Program-made: the position numbers and the translations under genes | Assembly: GCA_000729835.1 (NCBI GenBank) | Contig: JFHB01000222.1 | Location: 1-49,719 of the forward strand | Source: Atkinsonella hypoxylon | Lineage: Eukaryota; Ascomycota; Sordariomycetes; Hypocreales; Clavicipitaceae | Direction: 5' to 3' | DNA length: 49,719 nucleotides | The notes under the pieces: generated by a model | What the model was told of the DNA's origin: nothing | Database searches by the model: none | Seen by the model: the letters and a program-made list of their open reading frames with translations, nothing else | Shown: positions 10,745 through 22,400 of the stretch, piece after piece | Layout of the letters: the number at the start of each line of letters is the position of its first letter | Position numbering within the stretch: the first letter of the stretch is position 1

Positions 10745-11438
10745 TGTTAAAAATAAGCTACCCTGTATAGCCTATTTTTATGCCTACTAGTTGCTCTATC
10801 ACGTGACTCTCATTAGGTCTTGTTACGTTGATTTTTGGTAGAGATATCGCTGTTACTAGATGCGAAACATCTAGAATCGACTAAGGCAAAGTTGCCTAAC
10901 CTATAGTTAACTTTAATAGCGATTTTCTCTACAACTAGCAATAGTAGAAATTTAAGAAGTATACTATTTAAAAGCCTAGAATTAGGGCTATCTAATGGTA
11001 TAATTATTAGATAGAGTTGCTTATAAGGGTTACTTATTATTAGTAGAATTTGTTAAATTGTGCACGTAGGCGTCTCGTTTGTATAGCTGTAAGTCGATTT
11101 TTTTGTTTTTATATAGTAAATCTTTTTGCGGAAATTATAAAGTAGCCTATAAGCCCCTTCTAGCAACTACAGCCTACTAATATAGTTAGTAGGTCTATAA
11201 AGGACTAGAAAGATTTAAGATCCTACCCTTACTTGTTCGTTACAGCGCTCTTAATATAAGATACCACTATTATTATAGTTATCTACTGCCTCTACGTAAT
11301 CTATACTATACACTACAGCTTAATTTAGGCCGCTACTGCTTCTACTACGTAATAATTGCTAGGAGCAATTACAGGTGCTAAATATAAGAGACCACTACCC
11401 TCTTCTATCTAGTCCTGTAATCCCTATTATTTTCAATA
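10745..11438 (+). repeat. 5' LTR of Copia D
   Basis: It is 694 bp, TGTTAAAAATAAGC to TTTTCAATA. It lacks the 10-bp duplication and carries CTCATTAGG where B has CTAACTAGG, as in E. The CACGTG palindrome and TATA-like box are intact. No partner 3' LTR is found. Confidence 0.9.
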
Positions 11439-11452
11439 GGTTATAAGCCTGG
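11439..11452 (+). other. Primer binding site of Copia D
   Basis: GGTTATAAGCCTGG directly follows the LTR. It is the same half-tRNA iMet site as in B with one further transition. Confidence 0.65.
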
Positions 11453-12386
11453 AAGACCTATCTGCAAGCTGTTAGCCCGCTGAAAATCTACTATTGTGTA
11501 CTGTATTACCCACTAGAAGCTATATTGAGACCTGCGCTAGCAGCTATCGCTGCCATTAGTAGCTTGCTGGAAGCTATTAATACCTGCTGCACATATATCG
11601 CTAGCCACTATACTGGTGTTTTTATTCTGCCCACCCTGTGCCTCCTGCACTCTATGCACCCTGTATATACACACTTTTGAAGCTATTCTTAATAGCTAGG
11701 TTCTATCGTTACGCAACATTAAAATATACATATCTACACACATTACATTCGCACTGTGAATCGTTTTATTAGGCACTGCCTAATTAATTATTTCTATCGA
11801 GAAATAAGCTTAGCGCTGCACTGCATCGCTTGTTGTTGTTGTTATATCGTGCACCCTGTGCACCCTTGTTAGTAGCTATACTACAATTTGTAGTGCACGC
11901 CTAACAGCTCTTGTTGTAGATATTCCTGTGTTTTTAGTTGTAGAATTAATTTGTGTGGTAATCCCACTGGTTAGGATTTTGAAGTAGGAATTAGCTGGAT
12001 ATCCCTAAATTAGCTGTGCCTAGGTCTCTACTGATTTATTAGAACCTAATTGGAGAAGAATCTCCTGAATTTTTTGGCTAAAAATAGCTAAAACCTATGT
12101 TTTATGCCCCTCGCGACCGCTTGTCAATCTAGTCTACTATACAAATTGTATGTGTATATAGATCGCGATATAACGCAGCCTTTAGAGCCTGTTATACCTA
12201 TTACGAAAGAAATTAGAGAAAAATCTCAGTATAATTTCTGAAGATATAGGGCACTTCTAGACCTATAATAGAGCAATCTATTGATATCTAGTAGAGGTTA
12301 TTACTGTTATTTACTACCTTTTCCACTGTAATTTAAGCTATAATTAGCTATAAAGAGCGTTAAATTAGCTATTAAAATCCTTTAAA
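11453..12386 (+). other. Untranslated leader of Copia D
   Basis: About 930 bases, collinear with 8309-9260 and containing the same short palindromes. No supported coding frame. Confidence 0.55.
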
Positions 12387-12744
12387 ATGGCACTAAAAGG
12401 AACAGGCAAGGGAAAGAGCATAAGCCCTAAACGGGGTAGTAGTTCTAGTACACTAGCTAATCCAGCTGCTGCTACTAGCTTTTCTAGTCCAGCAAGGTCC
12501 CCCCCTCAGCCAGTAGATTTCTCTTCTAATGAAGAAGATTATACAGCTAAGAAGGCTCTAAAAGAAGCTAGATTAGCTTCTGAAAGAGTAGTGCAAGTCT
12601 ATAATGTTTAAGCTGATCTAAAAGCTTAAATAGATAAGCAACAAGAGACCCTAAATAGATTCATTAGGCATAGTGAAGCAAAACAAAGCCAAAATGAAGG
12701 TAATATAGCTGATTTACTAAGTAAATTAGATACTATAATTACAT
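12387..12744 (+). pseudogene. gag: gag N-terminus of Copia D, interrupted by Gypsy G1a
   Basis: An intact ATG at 12387 opens the least damaged gag start in the window. It reads M-A-L-K-G-T-G-K-G-K, then Ser/Pro/Ala-rich sequence and an acidic NEEDY segment, to a TAA at 12609 that replaces a Gln codon. The frame then continues to 12744, where Gypsy G1a inserted (TSD ACAT), and resumes at 32108. Base composition here is far less AT-biased than in the Gypsy that follows. Confidence 0.9.
12741..12744. repeat. Left target-site duplication of Gypsy G1a (ACAT)
   Basis: ACAT at 12741-12744 recurs at 32108-32111. The undisrupted site in B reads AATTACATCTATAGG near 9617. A 4-bp duplication is short for Gypsy, and the exact boundary could shift by a base or two because both flanks are A-rich. 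Confidence 0.75.
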
Positions 12745-13230
12745 TGTGTCGCGGCGGGGTTACCCCCTTGCGCTCTTATATTAGCTTTGCAAGGGATGCT
12801 ACATACAGATTTTTCTCTATAAGAGTGCGCATCGCCTAAACATCTAGATAGTTTAAGCAAGCAAGCGCGCAAGCAGCTTCTACTGATTCTTTTTAGGCTT
12901 TTGCTCTTTTAATTAATTAATATCTTTTAGCCTGCTTTAATTTACAACACTTAACGCTTAAGAAACATTACTCCGCTAATACTAACACTTTCCTTAATTC
13001 TTTAATATATTTAGCTCCCTTTTACGTATATATAGCTTCTAAGCTGCAATTAATATTTTATTTCTGCCTTTTCTAACTATTTAATCTTCTTACCTGCTAT
13101 TACTTAATAGTATATACTAATAAATATCTCGCTCTCTACTAATTCTCTTTAATCTTAACGTGCACTATATTATTACCTACTTTAGTGTAAGCTATATAGT
13201 TATTTAGAGGTTTAGTTTTAAGGCAATAAA
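12745..13230 (+). repeat. 5' LTR of Gypsy G1a
   Basis: It is 486 bp, starting TGTGTCGCGG. The outer 115 bases are GC-rich and little mutated, including a stem-loop at 12770-12830. A TATA-like TATATATAG lies near 13026-13034. The inner half is heavily C-to-T/G-to-A changed relative to the 3' LTR. Confidence 0.92.
12770..12830 (+). other. Stem-loop near the 5' end of the G1 LTR
   Basis: GCGCTCTTATA pairs with TATAAGAGTGCGC (one unpaired base) across a loop of about 37 bases. It is conserved in the minus-strand copy near 2700-2760 and, in mutated form, in the 3' LTR. Confidence 0.5.
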
Positions 13231-13259
13231 AATAGAGGCTTTACTAGGGACTTATTCTA

Positions 13260-15150
13260 ATTAAAGTGCGTTATATAATTAGAAGGTTTTTTATAGAGAT
13301 CCTAGAAGAAAGAAGGAAAAGCTACTAAGTATTAAAAATAAAAGAGCACTTTAGCTTAAACATTACTAATATAAGAAAGAAGGAAATTATAGAGATAAAA
13401 GCTCTATATTATAAGGGATTATTTAATTAAAAAGGGAAGAAAATTTCTACAGCTTTTTTAAGCTAAGAAAAGCTAGGCTTAGTTAAAGATAATTACTATA
13501 TTGTAAATACTAGCTAGCCTATTTAACCTCTATTTTACCCTTAGCTAAGATAGCCTTAGTATAGTAAAAAGGAAGTTTTTAGGTCCTTTAAACGTTATAA
13601 TTATTTAATTATAGAGAAAAATTTCTCTTTTATCCTTATTTTAGTAGTTATCTTTATATTTACTATTATTAGTAATTAAGTTCTTAGCCTTTACGTTTTA
13701 GTATTAAAAGCTTATATAACTATAGAAGCAGAAGGTAAGAGTATTAAAAGTATAGCTAATATAGAGAATTATATATATTATATACTTTCTACTAAGTAAG
13801 ATTAATTATTCTCTTTATACCTACCTTCTATATTAAGCTATTCTATTAAGTATTTATATAAGTTTAGTATTCTATATCTCTTAAAGAAAAGTATAAGCTT
13901 TATATTTAAAGTAGCTAATACTAGCTCTAGCTAATCTAGTAAATCTTCTAAAAAAGTTGTTTTAAAACCTAAGATTATAATAGAATTAAATACTTAAGAT
14001 AAAAAGGCTAGTACTAGTAGCATTATAGCTATACCTTATAGGCTTTTGCTAAAGCTATAGGTAAAGCTATTAGAAAGCAGTAAGCTTAGGCTACCTTTAA
14101 TAAGAAGTTTAATATATACTAATTTAAAGGAGAAAATGTCCTTAATTACTTAATTAGCTTTAAGCTAAAAATAGAGACCTTATTTATTCTAAAGGAAAAC
14201 TAATAAAAGATATTTATTTATTATATTAATCTATTAATCTATAAGTATATAAAGGTTATTTATACCTTATATAATTAAAAAGAAGCTAAAGAGCAGCTTT
14301 TACTTTAGTATAAAGCTACTCCTTAGGATTAAAAGAAGTAAGCTAATAAAAAGCTTAAAGACCTAAAGAGAAACTATTTAAGAACTATAAAGAACACTCT
14401 CTATTAGCTTTAAGAACATTAAGCTGCTATAATTAGCACTAAGTTCTATATATAGTGTAGTGTAACCTCTTAGTTTAATTATATTTATAAAGCCTTACTA
14501 AATGCTATACTTACTAGCTTTATAGATTAAATAAAAGTTACTAGAGCTAAGTTTATTATAATGCTCTATAGAGAGTTATTAGAGCAGCTTAGCTAGTATA
14601 TATAAGCTAGAATAGAGCTAAAAGACTGTAATTCTAAACTCTATAACAATAGAAGGAACTACCTTTATATACCTCTAGGCAGAAGAAGTCTTAAGCATTA
14701 TAGTATAAGTAATTTTAGTTATAAAGCTAAGGAAATTATACAGCCTATTTTAGAAGTAAAAGATTAAATAGATAATTTAACCTAAAAGTTTAAAGATATA
14801 AAGATTATACTTATAAAGTAAGTAGTTTTAAAGATAGATATTATAAAGCTTTTTAAAGAGAAATTTAGAAAAAAAAAGAAAGAAAGGCAGAATATATATA
14901 TTAACGCTATTAATATATATAATAATGCCTAAAGCTTTAGAACCTATATAACTAAAAGCTATATAAGGCAGTATTACTGCTATTACTATAGTAAGGAAGG
15001 TTATTATATAGATTAATGCTAGTTTTACTAGTATAACAATAAGATTAGCTTTATAAAGTATAATTAAAGAGTAAGTATCTTAATAGTAGAATTAAATAAT
15101 CTAGTGCTGCTTATTCTTATATAAAGCTTCTTTAGTATAGAAAGTTATCT
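13260..15150 (+). pseudogene. gag: gag of Gypsy G1a (RIP-degraded)
   Basis: The region downstream of the 5' LTR aligns with the reversed 1-2270 segment of G1b. A CCHC zinc knuckle lies at 14978-15019, spacing C-x2-C-x4-H-x4-C. The first and last Cys codons are intact, the second Cys and the His read Tyr, and the Gln before the last Cys is TAA. Upstream is a Lys/Glu/Leu-rich helical region compatible with capsid. No TGA stop is present and no start codon can be set. Confidence 0.7.
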
Positions 15151-17104
15151 TTATAGGCTTACAGTATTCTAGGTTAATTACTTTAACTACTATATTATAA
15201 AATAGTATTATTCTTAAGTTAAGGAATTTAGTAAAAAAACATTAAACTATTAAAAGCCTAGTAAAAAAAAGAGAAAAACATTAGATTAAATCTTTAATAA
15301 GATTAATATTTCTAATTATTACTTAATATATATCCTACTAGAAGCTATTCTTAAGAGGGACTTTACTAATAGTACTATAGTAACTTTAACGTTTAAGATA
15401 AAGGAATATAGACCTAAAAGGACTCTTTATATACTAATTAAGAAGAGAATTATAGCCTAGCCCTTTAGAGTCTATACTATAGAGATATAACACTTTACTA
15501 AGTAAGAAGAAGCTTTAAAAAACTAAGTAAAAAGGAAAGAAAAAAAAGCTAAGGAAAATAGCTCTATAGATATAAAAGTATAGCTTCTTATGTAATTATT
15601 TAAAGATATTTTTTAGAAAAAGATTAAAGTTAGCTTATAAGACTTATACTAACTAATGCTTATACTTATAGAAGTAATAGAGAATAAATGCCTAATATAA
15701 GTAGATAGTGTTAATAAAGTCTATTATATTAATAGAATAAGTGCTAAAGTTATACCTCTATATTCTATCTTAAGGAAGAGGTAAAGAGTTAAGAAGTAAG
15801 AAGATTAATTAATTAATATTATTAAGATAATATCTACTATAGTTAAAAAGGCAATAAAAGACAATAAGGAAGATATTACTAATAAATATATAAAACAGCT
15901 GCTTAATAGTATCTAGAAGGATTTATAGAATATTATATAAGAATATATAGGAAATTATATTAAAGAGAAGAAGTTTATTGTAAACCTATAGGTAAATACA
16001 CTTTATATTAAAGGATTAAATAGTATTTTAAAGCTAAAAGTAATTATAAGCTATTTATAAAACTTACTTTACCTTTAAGTATAACTTAAAAGCCTAAACT
16101 CTTTACTTATTAATAGTCTTATAGATTATAGTTTATAAAGGAATATTATTACTAAGAACCTTATTAAAGAGCTTAATTTAAAAATAACTCTAATAAAGTA
16201 AGAGACTATTACTATATCTTTTATATTATATAAGCTTATAATGTTAAAAGAGGTAATAATAAAGCTATACCTTAGAAACGTTTAAACGCTAATTTGCTTT
16301 TATATTACACTAAAGTCTTTATATATATAATTAATCCTTAAAATGCCTTTTATATATATAGCTAAAGTTACCTTTAAGTACAGTAATAAAGGAGGTAAGC
16401 TTCTCTTAAAGTGCTATTTTAGTAATATTATATTAGTCTTAAGGGTTACTAGAAGTATTAAATAGAATACTATAATAAATAAAGTAATAGCTACTAGCAT
16501 TAATCTAATCTTAATTAATAAGTTATTTAAGAATTTAGTCTATAATTAAATAGTTAAAGAGGGTCTTAAAGCTAAGTTAAATAATAATAAGGAGCTAGTG
16601 CCTATAATAGAAAATAAGGGTGTAGCTATTATTAACCTTATAATAAAGGGAATAGCTAACTAGTATAGAAGCTAACTTAAAGAGGCTGTAGAGAAGATTT
16701 AGCCCTTAAGGCAATTATAACTAATTAATCTAAAGGTAAATATATTATATAAGCAAAAAGCTAATAAGATTCTACTAAAAGACAATATTTCTTTAAATAG
16801 ATTTACGCTTAATAGAGACCTTAAGTAGAAACAGAAGAAGTAAGAAGAGGCAAAAGTATACTTAAATAAATCGAGAAAATACGCTAAATATATTATAGAA
16901 AGATTTAGCAAAAAACCCTAAGGATTCTAAATAACAAAAGAGCGCTTAGATTAAATAGTTAAATAAGTGTAAGAACATTTAACAGTAGAAGAAGTTAATG
17001 TTTTTAAGGAAATCCTCTGCAACTAAAAGGCAGCACTAATGTAGAACTTATTAGAGTGTAGAAAGATTAATCCCCTAGTTGCGCTGCCTTAAGTTATCTG
17101 TACT
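15150..17104 (+). pseudogene. pol: pol N-terminal part of Gypsy G1a with protease, interrupted by G2
   Basis: A retropepsin-like stretch lies at about 16100-16200. It is Leu-Ile-Asp followed by two altered codons (the expected Ser/Thr-Gly position), then Asn-Ile-Ile-Thr-Lys-Asn-Leu, the usual layout around the catalytic Asp in Gypsy proteases. Sequence before it is Lys-rich and not assignable. The frame runs to GTACT at 17100-17104, where G2 inserted between protease and RT, and continues at 24732. The ancestral frame is disrupted by TAA/TAG only. Confidence 0.65.
17100..17104. repeat. Left target-site duplication of Gypsy G2 (GTACT)
   Basis: GTACT recurs at 24727-24731 immediately outside the right LTR: a perfect 5-bp duplication. 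Confidence 0.93.
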
Positions 17105-17427
17105 TGTAATGGACTGGCCTAGGAGCTGCTGCTAACTAGCGTCTATAATAAGAACTATAATTATAGGGAGGAAAGGGGGAAGAGAGAAGGAACTAGAAGC
17201 CTCTCTATGCTCCTGTACTATATATCTAGGGGTAGGTCTATCCCCTTAGGAGCCCCTTTTAGCATATGCTCTATAGCTAAGGTCCTCTCTCTAGAGCCTA
17301 GCGAAGTTTAGCTAACCTCTAAATAAATATAGCTTACTTCCCTCTCTTTCTCTATATAGATCTCTATCTCTCTTCTGCTATTCTCTCTCTACTAAAAGAC
17401 CTAAGCTTAAGGCTTAAGTCTATAATA
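17105..17427 (-). repeat. 3' LTR of Gypsy G2
   Basis: It is 323 bp. On the plus strand it starts TGTAATGGACT and ends TCTATAATA. The outer (left) 100 bases keep G and C where the right LTR has A and T. The inner end is the reverse. Confidence 0.92.
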
Positions 17428-17445
17428 TACTCTCCTTCTTCTTCT
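17428..17445 (-). other. Polypurine tract of Gypsy G2
   Basis: The minus strand reads AGAAGAAGAAGGAGAGTA directly against the 3' LTR. It fixes the orientation of the element. Confidence 0.75.
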
Positions 17446-19790
17446 AGCTTCTATAATAATCCCTTTATTGTCTTTAGTAGGTACTATAAATTGCAGCTAA
17501 TTCTTTATTTACTCTCTCTTTATATTTCCTCTATTATCTACCTATAAAAAGTAAAGAGTATAATATCTACACTTAAGCGCTTTACTTTAGCTGTTCTATT
17601 GCTGCACTAACATACTATTTATACTTTATACAGTATTATAGAGCTAATATATAAACAAACGTTTACTCTACCTCTTTTCCCTTTAATTGCTTATAGCACC
17701 TTAGCAATAGCTATCTATTGCTCTACTAACTAACCTATTAGTTACACTACAATAGTTTAATTACACCTCTCTGCTTAATTATACCCTTCTAGGGTCTATT
17801 AAACCCCTACCTCTCTCTACCTTATAAGCCTTTATATATAACTATTAATTATCTAACTAGTATATAGGCGCTAGCTGTAATGCTAGTGTTACTAGTGCGT
17901 AAACTGCCTATATCCCTAGGTTTTCTTATGTTTAAAGTAATTATTGTATAATAATCTCTCTTATTAACTAGAAGGCACTCTCTCTCTCTTATCCCTATTG
18001 CTGTTATAAACAGTTGTTAGTTATATATAACCTATCTATATATAGAGAGCGTTATTAAGGGTGTAGAGTATAAATGTTTATTATTAGTGTTATTCTTTTA
18101 GTGTATAATAAACTAATAGCTAGTAGAGCGTAAACAGTTATTATTATTCTTATCCCTTTAGCGTATAATAAACTAGTAGCTAGCCCTTAGCTATTTCTAA
18201 TATAAAAATAAATAATTCCTTTTTTCTCTTTTTTATCTTTTCCTTCCTCCTTTATATCTTATTTTACCTCTATATTATAACTAAATAGTTCTATTATTAT
18301 TTTCTAAAATTCCCTTTTTATACTATATAGCTACTGCTACTTCTTTTAACGTAAAAGGGCCCCTTTCTATTGCAACTAAATAGAATTTATTTAACTATAA
18401 GTAGCTAGCTAATTAAAACTGCAAAATATTGTTCTATTAGCCTAGAGTATACTACTTCTTTATCTATATATAGCTTATTCTTTTGCTAACCTAGAATATA
18501 TCTAGAACTTTAATAGCTATATTGTTAGCGCTAATACCTTTACTGCTTCTGCTTCTATAGCGCTAATAGTTCCTTATTGCTGCTATATTTACGGTTTCCT
18601 TATATAAGAGAACTTAAACAATTTAGAGCTATTTAATAGTAATATCCTTAAAGATATTTATATACTATATTGTAATAACCTTTACAAAAAGGGCTTATAT
18701 AACTGCTGCTTTAGCTAAAAGAGAGAATACTAACTATATATATAGAGGTATAAAGGCTGTATATAGAATTTAAGCCTCTTTACTAAGCATTCTTATCTAT
18801 AGTATTACTTTACTAAAATATAGAAACTTATTAACTAAGGTTTTATAGTTAAGTTTATATTAATTCCCTTTTACTTTAGCTAACTTACTTACTAAACTAT
18901 CTTTACCTATAAGTTCTTAAATATATATAACTACTATAATACTATACTTAAGAATATACTTACTGCTAATTATATAAAAGAGAAGATTATACTTTTTCTT
19001 TCTTCTTATTATATAATTTAAGCTAATAGCTTTTTTACACTTACTTTTTCTTCTTCTATAATCTATAAAAGTACTATAGCCTCTATTATTTTAAAGAATA
19101 ATAAGTTTAACCTTAATAAGTATAAGTATATCTCTATAGATATTAATAATAACTTCTTATTGCTTTTTATACCTACTAATACTACTGCTATTACTATACC
19201 TTTATTATTGCCTCTACCTATACCTATACTTTATTATATACTACTAATCTTTACTACTACTGCCCCTTTACTGCTATATAAGGCTCCCTTATTGCTATAT
19301 ATTGTTCCTTTACCCTTATAGAATAACCTTAAGGTAATACACTAGAAATATACCTACCTTTAAGTAGAGCTTAAAAGCTTAAACTACTTATAGCGCTAAT
19401 TACTATTTATATTCCTAAAGTATATAACCTTAATTTAGCTTACTGCTTTCTTTACCTTCTTTTTCTTTATCTTTCTCTCTCTAAAGACTATACCTTTACA
19501 CCTAAGGTATTAAGCTATTTAAGATATTATATTCTTATTTATACCTACTAAAGTAAAGCCTTAATCTAGAGCGCTAGTTATATTCTTACCTACTCTAGCT
19601 TCTATACCTTCTACTAGCGCTACTATTCTAGCTCTAGCTTCTATACTACTCTAGGGATACTATATAGCTCCTTTAGCTTCTATTTTGCAACTGCTTAAAG
19701 AGCAGTAAAGTGCCTTTTAAGTAGTTATACCTTTACGCTATAAGCACTAACGCTCTTTTACTACTTATTAAGGAATTTCTTTTGTTTTTC
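17446..19790. other. Unassigned 2.3 kb between G2 pol and its 3' LTR, with an antisense frame
   Basis: No known retrotransposon domain is seen. On the plus strand, antisense to G2, a frame runs from about 18530 to 19790 broken only by TAA/TAG, including about 99 clean codons at 19022-19318. Its C-terminal half would be rich in Thr, Pro, Leu and Ala. Its N-terminal part has a Cys/Tyr/Lys/Arg-rich stretch (about 18680-18800). The clean part is pyrimidine-rich, which by itself reduces stops. The minus strand also shows short open stretches. Antisense frames at this position are known in some plant Gypsy elements, but homology is not claimed. I do not recognise either protein. Confidence 0.35.
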
Positions 19791-19813
19791 TTTTTTTTTT
19801 TTTTTTTTTTTTT
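19791..19813. repeat. Run of 23 T
   Basis: An uninterrupted T tract (A tract on the G2 sense strand) lies just after the chromodomain region of G2 pol. It is probably a slippage-expanded homopolymer. No target duplication or element boundary is seen at it. Confidence 0.8.
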
Positions 19814-19949
19814 ATAATAATTATATAGGCCTCTATAAAAGAGAGTTTATTTTCTTTTGTTTTTAGTTAAAGATAATTAAGTTATTATTAAAGTCTATAT
19901 AAAATTTTACTGTACTTTTACTAAGCTTATTATTAAATTAAGTGTTCCT

Positions 19950-22400
19950 TTACTATAACTTAAATTAATCTAGTACCTCTATATTAAGAAAGTTTTTTAG
20001 TAGTTTCTATATAGGCTAAATAAATTCTACTTACTTAATAAGTACTTAATAGTATCTCTTTTAGCCTAAAGCGTTTTTAGCAGCTAGAATCTTCTTTACT
20101 CTATATTCTTTAAGGAATAGATTAGTATTTATTATAGTTAGCTTAAGACTAAGTCTTAAGTCTACTAACTACTAAAAAAGTAAGAGGTTTATTACTACTT
20201 ACTTAATAAGGTTAATATAAAAGACTAAGTAAATTCCTAGTAGAATATCTAATTTTATAGTTAAAGGTGTTAATATATCTATAACTATATACTTTACTAT
20301 AACCTAATTAAGTTTCTAACTTAAGTAGTTTATTTTAATATAATAAAGCGTTAGCTAAACTAAGTTCTTTACTTTATACTATTCTATTAGCCTATAGCTT
20401 CTATTTAACTGCTTTTATTGTTTTTACTAGGTAAAGTTAATTATAGCTTAAGTAATATTTATACTCTTTTATAGTTATTTAAGGAACACTAAAGCTTATT
20501 CTTTATATAAAACTTAAGACTTCTTTTTATTTATAAGCTTCTAGATAAGGTCTATATTATACCTATATATTGCCTAGTTTAAGCTTATACTTATTACTAA
20601 AGAGTTCTTATTATTAATAGCTAGCTAGTATATAGAGAGGTATTTAAGCTAGTTAAACTGCAAAAAGGTAACTATAATCTATAGAATTACCTATACTTTC
20701 TAATTAACTCTCTCTATTCTACTATTTATTTATAGGTAGTAGGAAGTAAATAGTAATTATTTAATTCTAATAAAGTAATAAAGAGTAGTTTAAAACGTAC
20801 TTAATTAGTTTAAACTATAGTTAAAGATAATTTATTTTAGGAACCTATAGAACTACTACTAATAATACTTAAACTATAAAGTATATTCCTTTATCTTTAT
20901 AGAGGTTATTACTTCTAACTATATATACTTTAAAAGTTAGTTAGTAATAACTATTAAGTAAGAGAGTATAGCCTAGCTTAGCGCTAGTAAATCTATTATA
21001 AAATCTATAGAGATCTATAACTAATACCTATTTAGCGCTAGAATAGGTTGTAATAGGCCTTACTACAACCTCTTACTCTTTTAGCTACTATAATAGTAGT
21101 AGTTTTAAACGTATTAAGCAATATCTTAGAACAGCTTATTTTAGTAGTAGTTACGTATTAATGCTTAAAATATAGTATTTTGTTCTAAGTAGCTTAACAT
21201 TAGCAACTTATATATTCTATATATTAGTATAGTAGTTAATAGCTTATACTTAAGGACCTAGAGGTAGCTTTAGTAGACTAACGCTCTTTATATATTAAGG
21301 GTATAGTTTATAATTTATTCTTATATCTTTACCTTTAATAGAAACCTTCTCTCTCCCTTTTAGACTATATTTAACCTTATTAGGTATATTAGGTCTTTCT
21401 ATACTCTTTAGTTCTATAGGCTCTATAAGTATTTATCTAGGAATAGTGTTATTCTAGCTAGTACCTATAAAGCCTTAGCTAGTTAACTTTTTAGCGTTAC
21501 TTTACTAGCTGTTTTTACTATAATATCTTCTATAACCTCCTCCTTCTCCTTATCTCTATAGAGAGCGCTAAAACAGCTAATAAAGAGAGGCTAAAGGATC
21601 TAGCCTATCTATAGCGTTACTCCTTCTTAATCTTACTCTTATTATAATAATATATTTAGCTGCTCTACCTATAGCTCTAGGCAGTATTATAGGTAGTAGT
21701 TAAAGAGGAAGAGAAGCTCTACTTATTTAGCTTAACACTTAAAGATCTTTTATAAAGATATAAAGTATTCTAGATTCTTATAGTTAGTAAGGATTATAAA
21801 GAAGCGTACTACTTTCTATAACTTTACTGCTTAGGCTTTAAGGTAAAATATTATTGCTAAGAGCTCCTTATTGTAAATAGTATAGTTACACTAAGCTAGA
21901 GATAACCTTACTAAATAGTATACTATAGGCTAGAGTACATTAGCTTTATTATATTAGAATAAATAGCTACTAAGGGCCTCTTCTAAGCAATTAGCCTCTA
22001 CTACTATATCCTTCTTAGGGTTCTACTAGGCTAAGACTAAGTATAAGGTAAAGGCTTCCTTAAGCCTTATAAATAACCTTTTATATTCCTTTATTTACTA
22101 GAATAGAACTCCTTTCTTTATTAAGTTAACTAAAGGCTTTATAATATCTAAGAAATCTAATATAAAGTTGCAGTAAAAGTTTATAAATCTAAGGAAGCTT
22201 TATACTCTTTATAACTTAAGAGAGTAATAGTTCTATTCTATAATCTTATTAAGAGCTTAATAATTAATATAGAATTACTAACCTCTACTTAGCTTCTTAG
22301 CTAAAAGAATAGGCACTACTACTAAGGAGAAGCTAGCTTAAATTTACCCTTTATCTATTAGGTCTATTACCTACCTTTTAATTTCTAATAAATAGTTCTA
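19950..22400 (-). pseudogene. pol: pol of G2: RT (with deletion), RNase H, integrase, chromodomain
   Basis: Read on the minus strand. The RT N-terminal motif (Pro-Ile-Leu-Leu-Ala-Lys-Lys, then Phe-x-Ile-Asn-Tyr-x-Ala-Leu-Asn) is at about 22310-22230. It is followed at once by the RT/RNase H linker (Ser-Phe-Leu-x-Phe-Ile-Asn-Phe-Tyr) at about 22210. The central RT with its YxDD site is therefore missing, in frame. RNase H spans about 22000-21600. Integrase (Met/Ser-Asp-Phe-Ile, Ser-Asp-Arg-Gly-like and His-Pro-Gln-Thr-Asn-Gly-like blocks) spans about 21350-20500. A chromodomain (Tyr-Tyr-Gln-Val-Leu-Ile-Lys, later Leu-Asp-Gln-Phe) ends pol at about 20060-19955. A chromodomain usually steers integration to methylated-histone chromatin. 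Stops are TAA/TAG. Confidence 0.85.

Noticed and set aside
10745..11438. D LTR as a solo LTR inside B gag
   Set aside because: It is followed by a primer binding site, leader and gag start, so it is a 5' LTR of an element whose 3' end was lost.
16699..16911. 70-codon minus-strand open frame
   Set aside because: Lies opposite G1a pol, has low-complexity Tyr/Phe/Leu composition and no context for a gene.
17428..19813. Poly(T) tract as the tail of a LINE, SINE or processed gene
   Set aside because: No target duplication or second border flanks it, and the sequence to its right is G2 pol itself.
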